From NCBI GenBank assembly GCA_044351785.1, contig JBILFC010000084.1:1-10364 (forward strand): a stretch of 10,364 nucleotides of DNA. The letters are read 5' to 3'. The notes beneath the pieces were generated by a model. It was not told the origin of the DNA, searched no databases, and saw nothing but the letters and a program-made list of their open reading frames with translations. Position numbers and translations under genes: made by a program. The first letter of the stretch is position 1; each line of letters starts with the position of its first letter. Below, in pieces: positions 6,174 through 10,364 of this stretch. This DNA is from JAIYCX01 sp044351785. GTDB taxonomy: Bacteria > Bdellovibrionota_C > UBA2361 > SZUA-149 > DAOLCO01.

Positions 6174-7173
6174 TAGACTGATTTAAGACATTAAGTTTTG
6201 ACCTTCTTGTTACAACTGAACTGAAAAATTCATCTGTCACAGAGTATTTTTCATTTTTTTCGCTGAGCGAAATAATATGCGCAAGATACTCACCGAATAC
6301 CATAAAAACTAAGAACACCATAAAAAACATCGAAGCTTGCTGAAGTGATAAGGTTACCCAACCTTCTGCTACCTTTTCCTTAAAAATAGCAACCAATACT
6401 ACGTAAACCGTATAAATTAAATTAAAACTCGCTCCGACTAGAGACATCAAAGTAATTAATCTAAGTGGCCCCTGCTTAGTGGTAATTAGTAGTCTAATAC
6501 CTCTATCGAAGTACTGCATAAAGCTTTCTTTTTCGGGCTTTAGAGTTGAGCTTGCTCTATATTCTAGGTTCGCTCGTTTAAAGCCTTTTGTTAGAGGTAA
6601 ATGTCTATAAGCTAGTTCTGGATTGGGGTCTCTTAAAATATTGTTAAGTACGATTCTGTTAACTAACTTAAGAGAGGGGGCGCTTCTGGTAAGCTTGATT
6701 CCGTAAACTAAGCGGTATAGCTGGTCAAACAAGGATGTTGAGATCTTGTAGAAGAAAGAAGGATTCTCCTTTTTAGTATTTTCCGCATATACTACATCTG
6801 CACCTTTTATTGCTTCTATGAGCATGTTATCTAAAGGTTCCAGAGTGTCTCTTGATGGATCGAATATTAATACATAATCTCCTAAGGCACCCTCTAGCCC
6901 TGCCCAAGTTGCCACATCCTTATCAACTTCGTGCGATAGAACAAAAACTTGTATGTTGGGGAAAGCTTCGTCTCTAATAAGCTCTTTTAAGTATTCAGAG
7001 GTACCATCATTCGATGCATTATCTACCACTACAATTTCAAAATCATCAACTAGTTCTTTAACTGTGCTGATGATTTCTTTCAGCGTATCTTTTATAGAAT
7101 CTGATTCACCTCTTAGAATCCATACTAATGAGAGAAGGATATCATATTTGTTTTTGCTTAGAACTTGTTTCAT
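6166..7173 (-). CDS. Membrane-anchored family 2 glycosyltransferase (GtrB/DPM1-like)
   Basis: This 335-residue protein has a GT-A domain of family GT2 with IVVVDNASNDGT (47-58), the nucleotide-binding Asp51, and VDKDVATWAGLEGALGDYVLIFD (83-105). The usual DxD is D105-P-S-R-D109. The normal first strand ending in PxYNE reads WILRGE (18-23), so it is a divergent subfamily. Two hydrophobic helices at about 237-264 and 280-303 end the protein, as in GtrB, ArnC and polyprenyl-phosphate mannose synthases. This suggests transfer of a sugar from a nucleotide donor to a polyprenyl phosphate at the inner face of the membrane. AAAGG lies 8 nt before the ATG. The gene starts 11 bp after the 818-residue membrane protein and overlaps the FAD gene by 8 nt, so one operon is likely. 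The metal-binding change needs care when assigning activity. Confidence 0.85.
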   Translation of the reverse strand: MKQVLSKNKYDILLSLVWILRGESDSIKDTLKEIISTVKELVDDFEIVVVDNASNDGTSEYLKELIRDEAFPNIQVFVLSHEVDKDVATWAGLEGALGDYVLIFDPSRDTLEPLDNMLIEAIKGADVVYAENTKKENPSFFYKISTSLFDQLYRLVYGIKLTRSAPSLKLVNRIVLNNILRDPNPELAYRHLPLTKGFKRANLEYRASSTLKPEKESFMQYFDRGIRLLITTKQGPLRLITLMSLVGASFNLIYTVYVVLVAIFKEKVAEGWVTLSLQQASMFFMVFLVFMVFGEYLAHIISLSEKNEKYSVTDEFFSSVVTRRSKLNVLNQSNE

Positions 7174-7184
7174 TTGCTAGGCCT

Positions 7185-9641
7185 TTATTTTTCAAACATA
7201 GCCTCTAAACTTATCTCAGGATAATGTAAAGGAGTAAGTCGAAGTTCTTTAATTTTTAGGTCGGAATTGTGGGAGAATAAACCAAGAGTGCGAATTTCTA
7301 GGTTTAGGTCACTGTTTTTAATGAGTAATGGAAAAGAGAATGTATTTAGGTAGGGAGGAAGAGAAATAGGAATAAGATGCGCGTCCTTGGAAGTACTTAA
7401 GCTGATTAGGTGTCTAGTAAATCCTTTTCCGAGATAGTTAGGCCCTAGATCGTAGTCTACTTCTGCCTTCCAATAGATTTTTGAAACTTCTGGGTAATTA
7501 GTTCTTATAAATTCACCAATATTTATACTTGAATCTGGATTTGAAATCTTTATAAAACTTGTTTCTTTTGCAGAATCAGAAAATGTTCTTTTCCTCCAGA
7601 CTATACTTGAGGAAGTACTTTCAAAGGGTTCATACATATTTAAAATATTTTCATAGTACGGCCAAATTTCTTGTTGTAACCACCTAGAATATTGAGTGTG
7701 AGAGGTTTTGAGAGTTTGAATATAGTCTGGAGGACTGTTAAAGATATGAAGGTACTCTTCTCTTTTTTCTTTTCCTAGGGCATGTATTATGTAGTCGTAT
7801 CTAGTGGTAGGTGCACTATTTATTAGTTCTTCTATAAAACCTCTATAGTCTGAGTGAAAACTTGGGTCAGTTTTGTCTATTAATTTTATAACATTGTTTG
7901 TATTTTGATAATAACCCCCTAGGCTACTTCCTAATACTGGAAAGTAATCATAGCTTGATGCAGAGATTGCTCTTTCTTTTAAGGCAGAAATTTCTTCGCT
8001 TAAATAAATTGGACACAGAAGACTAATAGGGAAGCTTAAGTAGTAAATGGATTTTTTAAAGATTTTAACTGGAGAGATTAAAAAATAGCTAAGAGTCGCG
8101 AGAAATAATGCCCTCTCTGCTCCGGCATTATAAAGCTCTGCGGTATAGCCTGTTTGCATCAGCAGGGATGCTGTGGAGGTAGAAATTAAAATAAAGAGAA
8201 TTAAAAATTGGGCAGGAATAGTACGTACCTTTCTAGAAAATATCGTAAGGAGTAGTAGACCTCCAGCAATGAGGGAATAAATAAGGGCATTCAGTACGGG
8301 ACTCTTAAGGAAGTCCGAGTATGAAGCAATAAAAGGATTGGGCGGGGCTCCAAAAAACCATTTTTGATCGCGCTGAATATCCACTAGCGTAAATTTAATG
8401 ATTTCATTCGCATTACCAAGAGAGATAATGCTCAATAGAAGATAATAAGTTGTTAGAGAGATGAAGATAGTTTTTAAGGCTTCGCTTAGCTTTTTAATGA
8501 TATTTCCATTTACTTCGAGAGCAATCCATATTGCAATTCCAAGTAAGGCAACAGGCCCCTGTTCTGTTGACCAGAGCATGCTAAGTGCACCAAATAGGGA
8601 AAGTACAAGAGTTTGATTAAACTTGTTTTTGTATATCAAGTTGTAGCTTAGGGTTGCTAGTAATAATGGCAGGCTTGTTCTTAGTCCTAATGAAGTTTCG
8701 TGTGGCAAGGCTAGGTCGTTAAATTGTGGAATTAAGATTGAAATAGCGGTAATTGCTAGCGCGCTTAAGTTACTTAGACCTATAGTTTTAAGAAAATATA
8801 GACCACTTAATATAAAAAGAGTAAAAGTTCCAAACTGCCTTAAAATTTCAGAAACCAAGAAGCTGCCCCCAAATAGCTTGTAGATAGGGAAAAAGGCAAG
8901 GGCCTGACCGATGCCGTGAAAACTAAAAAAATCTCTTCCAGGAAGATCACCTAAGGCTAGTCTTCTAAGTGGATTCCAGAACTGAAGTGCTCCGTTAAAT
9001 GGCAATCCGTTGAAGTATCTACTGACACCAATAGAATAGAGAAGGCCAGAAAGTAGGAGGGTGCTAAGACCTAGAAGGTAGGCTCCTCTTTCTATGTTGA
9101 TTTTACCATATTTATCTCTACTAAAAATAGTAAGTAGTAGAGAGATAAGAAGTGAATAGACTAAATTCGAAATAGTATTTTCTAAGCGTGAGTAGGGAGG
9201 ATCGATTGTTATTGTAGTATATTTTTTTTGCCTCTCTGAATAAAGTTGCTTTTTCCATGTCCTTCCATCGGTGCTTGAAATTTCTACTTCACCTGAATAC
9301 GGATGAGAGCCTAAATATAGGGTAAGTGGAGCGGTTATTGATCCCTTCCAAGACGCCACACTTGGCTGAGAGAAGTAAGATACGGCTAGAGTTTTTCTAA
9401 ACTCCCAGCCAGTATTTAATGTGACTTCATCCCATGGGATATCAATTCCACCGGCTCTTTTAATCGCATAAAGCCAAACTTCGCTACCCTTACCATCTAA
9501 ATGTTTATTTCCGGTAGTTTTAATGAAAATTTCTACATCTCTACTTGATGAACTAAAAACAGGTGGAATAGAGACTCCACTTAAATATATTAAAGCAGAA
9601 ACAATAAGAGCATTAATTAGGATTAAGTATCTAGCTTTCAC
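7185..9641 (-). CDS. Large polytopic membrane protein, probable GT-C-type glycosyltransferase with exported N- and C-terminal domains
   Basis: The 818-residue protein has a first helix at about 4-22 that could act as signal anchor. A beta-rich stretch without helices follows (about 30-150; TAPLTLYLGSHPYSGEVEIS is typical), then about 11-12 hydrophobic segments between 154 and 547, and a 270-residue soluble C-terminal part. The loop LGDLPGRDFFSFHGIGQ (230-246), after the third hydrophobic segment, resembles the first exported loop of GT-C enzymes, where an acidic residue (here D237) is catalytic. Other GT-C-like cues are LPHETSLGLRTSLP (312-325) and WSTEQGP (357-363). It would transfer a sugar from a lipid-phosphate donor such as the product of the next gene's enzyme. 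The start is GTG, overlapping the upstream gene by 11 nt (GTGAAAGCTAG) with no well-placed ribosome-binding site, so coupling is likely. The C-terminal domain is not recognised. It could instead be a polymerase or another glycan-handling membrane protein. Confidence 0.75.
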   Translation of the reverse strand: MKARYLILINALIVSALIYLSGVSIPPVFSSSSRDVEIFIKTTGNKHLDGKGSEVWLYAIKRAGGIDIPWDEVTLNTGWEFRKTLAVSYFSQPSVASWKGSITAPLTLYLGSHPYSGEVEISSTDGRTWKKQLYSERQKKYTTITIDPPYSRLENTISNLVYSLLISLLLTIFSRDKYGKINIERGAYLLGLSTLLLSGLLYSIGVSRYFNGLPFNGALQFWNPLRRLALGDLPGRDFFSFHGIGQALAFFPIYKLFGGSFLVSEILRQFGTFTLFILSGLYFLKTIGLSNLSALAITAISILIPQFNDLALPHETSLGLRTSLPLLLATLSYNLIYKNKFNQTLVLSLFGALSMLWSTEQGPVALLGIAIWIALEVNGNIIKKLSEALKTIFISLTTYYLLLSIISLGNANEIIKFTLVDIQRDQKWFFGAPPNPFIASYSDFLKSPVLNALIYSLIAGGLLLLTIFSRKVRTIPAQFLILFILISTSTASLLMQTGYTAELYNAGAERALFLATLSYFLISPVKIFKKSIYYLSFPISLLCPIYLSEEISALKERAISASSYDYFPVLGSSLGGYYQNTNNVIKLIDKTDPSFHSDYRGFIEELINSAPTTRYDYIIHALGKEKREEYLHIFNSPPDYIQTLKTSHTQYSRWLQQEIWPYYENILNMYEPFESTSSSIVWRKRTFSDSAKETSFIKISNPDSSINIGEFIRTNYPEVSKIYWKAEVDYDLGPNYLGKGFTRHLISLSTSKDAHLIPISLPPYLNTFSFPLLIKNSDLNLEIRTLGLFSHNSDLKIKELRLTPLHYPEISLEAMFEK

Positions 9642-10364
9642 TGGAGGAAGTTTGTTTTCCTTTAGATGTTAAGCAAAGTAGTCCCAAGAGCAACATACTC
9701 ATAATAAATTCTCTCAGTCTTCTCGGATCATCCCAGGATATGACTGAGGATAGTAGGATGCCAATTAGGGGATAAAGACTTATTATTAAATAGAAATAGT
9801 TGCTACCTCTAAGCAATATAATTGCTATGCTAAAAAGGTAAAAATATGAAATATAGTTAAATCTAAAGTCTTTAAGATAGTTTGCCCAGAGATCTCCCAT
9901 GGGTTTAATGTAAAACTGATTTTCCGCTGCAACGGCATCGGTTTTAAATTTAGGCGAGATTCCAAATTCATGTTCATTAGTGCTACTTAGTGTTTTCCAG
10001 CTAAAGTGAAGAGTCTTTTTAAGTATTTCTAGAGGATAGAGCTTAAAATAGGGAGTGCTAGCAGATTTTAGAAGATTATCTACTTCAAAGCCTAGGTCAA
10101 GGCCTGCCTCTTTTAAGCTTCCCTCAACTTCCCAGTGTGGTCTTCGATATTTATCTTCTCCTATTAGAGAGATTATCTTCTTCTGCGCTTCATTGTCTTC
10201 AATTAGTGGGAAGTTATGAGAAAAAATTGTTCTATCGTGTAAATGTTTACCTGAACTTGTGGTTAGGACTGGCTTACCAATTAGTACCAAGTTAAGAACT
10301 GGTACAAGGATAATCCCTAATAGACAGGGTGCTTCAACTTTTAATGCAGTTTTAAGATTAATTT
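9631..10364 (-). CDS. C-terminal part of a polytopic membrane protein, possibly a second GT-C-like protein
   Basis: The frame is open without a stop to the right edge, so only the last 243 residues are seen. A TTG at 10290 is not a believable start, because a hydrophobic helix (APCLLGIILVPVLNLVLIG, beginning about 11 residues into the fragment) would be cut in two. After that helix come about 140 mostly polar residues (KYRRPHW, STPYFKLYPLEI), then three helices in the last 75 residues. DDPRR sits between the second and third, and the tail is Ser-rich. Helix, long exported loop, then three final helices, with Asp-Pro-Arg before the last, recalls the ends of PMT/ArnT-like or O-antigen-processing membrane proteins, but family identity is not certain. 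The end overlaps the 818-residue gene by 11 nt, so it is upstream in the same operon. Confidence 0.7.
   Translation of the reverse strand, partial: INLKTALKVEAPCLLGIILVPVLNLVLIGKPVLTTSSGKHLHDRTIFSHNFPLIEDNEAQKKIISLIGEDKYRRPHWEVEGSLKEAGLDLGFEVDNLLKSASTPYFKLYPLEILKKTLHFSWKTLSSTNEHEFGISPKFKTDAVAAENQFYIKPMGDLWANYLKDFRFNYISYFYLFSIAIILLRGSNYFYLIISLYPLIGILLSSVISWDDPRRLREFIMSMLLLGLLCLTSKGKQTSSSES

Noticed and set aside
6953..7180. A 75-codon plus-strand open frame opposite the start of the GT2 gene
   Set aside because: It is antisense to the GT2 gene; its Ser-rich composition reflects the reverse complement of that coding sequence.
10288..10290. TTG as a start codon for the rightmost gene
   Set aside because: The frame is open to the edge with a continuous hydrophobic helix across this codon, so the gene starts outside the window.

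Overview
This is an AT-rich bacterial window. Arginine is mostly AGA and leucine mostly TTA, CTA or CTT. There are sigma70-type promoters, tightly packed overlapping genes, one clear intrinsic terminator and several starts without a Shine-Dalgarno sequence. A membrane-linked glycosyltransfer operon with large predicted non-cytoplasmic domains fits a Gram-negative host, but nothing here allows a genus to be named. There are no rRNA, tRNA, CRISPR or insertion-sequence signatures. Composition was judged by eye, not computed.

Layout. (a) 1-305, minus: the N-terminal part of a cyclase/kynurenine-formamidase-fold protein with altered metal-site residues, cut by the window edge. (b) 405-943, plus: a HigB/RelE-type toxin followed 2 bp later by an XRE-type antitoxin. 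(c) 953-2134, minus: an AAA_14/DUF4143 ATPase with a C-terminal nuclease-like motif, convergent to the antitoxin and driven by a near-consensus promoter whose predicted start point is 2 nt from the start codon. (d) 2181-3769, minus: a sugar-phosphate-isomerase-like TIM barrel and a short NAD-dependent epimerase/dehydratase, joined by a TAATG overlap. (e) 4022-4996, plus: a two-domain GNAT acetyltransferase with its own promoters and a strong terminator. (f) 5052-10364, minus: four tightly linked genes, read from the right: the C-terminal part of a polytopic membrane protein, an 818-residue GT-C-like membrane protein with non-cytoplasmic N- and C-terminal domains, a family 2 glycosyltransferase with two C-terminal membrane helices, and an FAD-dependent oxidoreductase.

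How the genes may work together (inference). The right-hand operon looks like a lipid-linked sugar pathway. The membrane-anchored GT2 would make a polyprenyl-phosphate sugar, one or both large membrane proteins would transfer it on the outer face of the membrane, and the FAD enzyme could oxidise the sugar or its precursor. The epimerase, TIM barrel, GNAT and perhaps the cyclase could supply or decorate the sugar. The toxin-antitoxin pair and the ATPase look like an accessory insert between the isomerase and the cyclase. The best candidate for something undescribed is the combination of a GT2 with a non-canonical DxD region, an overlapping FAD oxidoreductase and two adjacent large membrane proteins.
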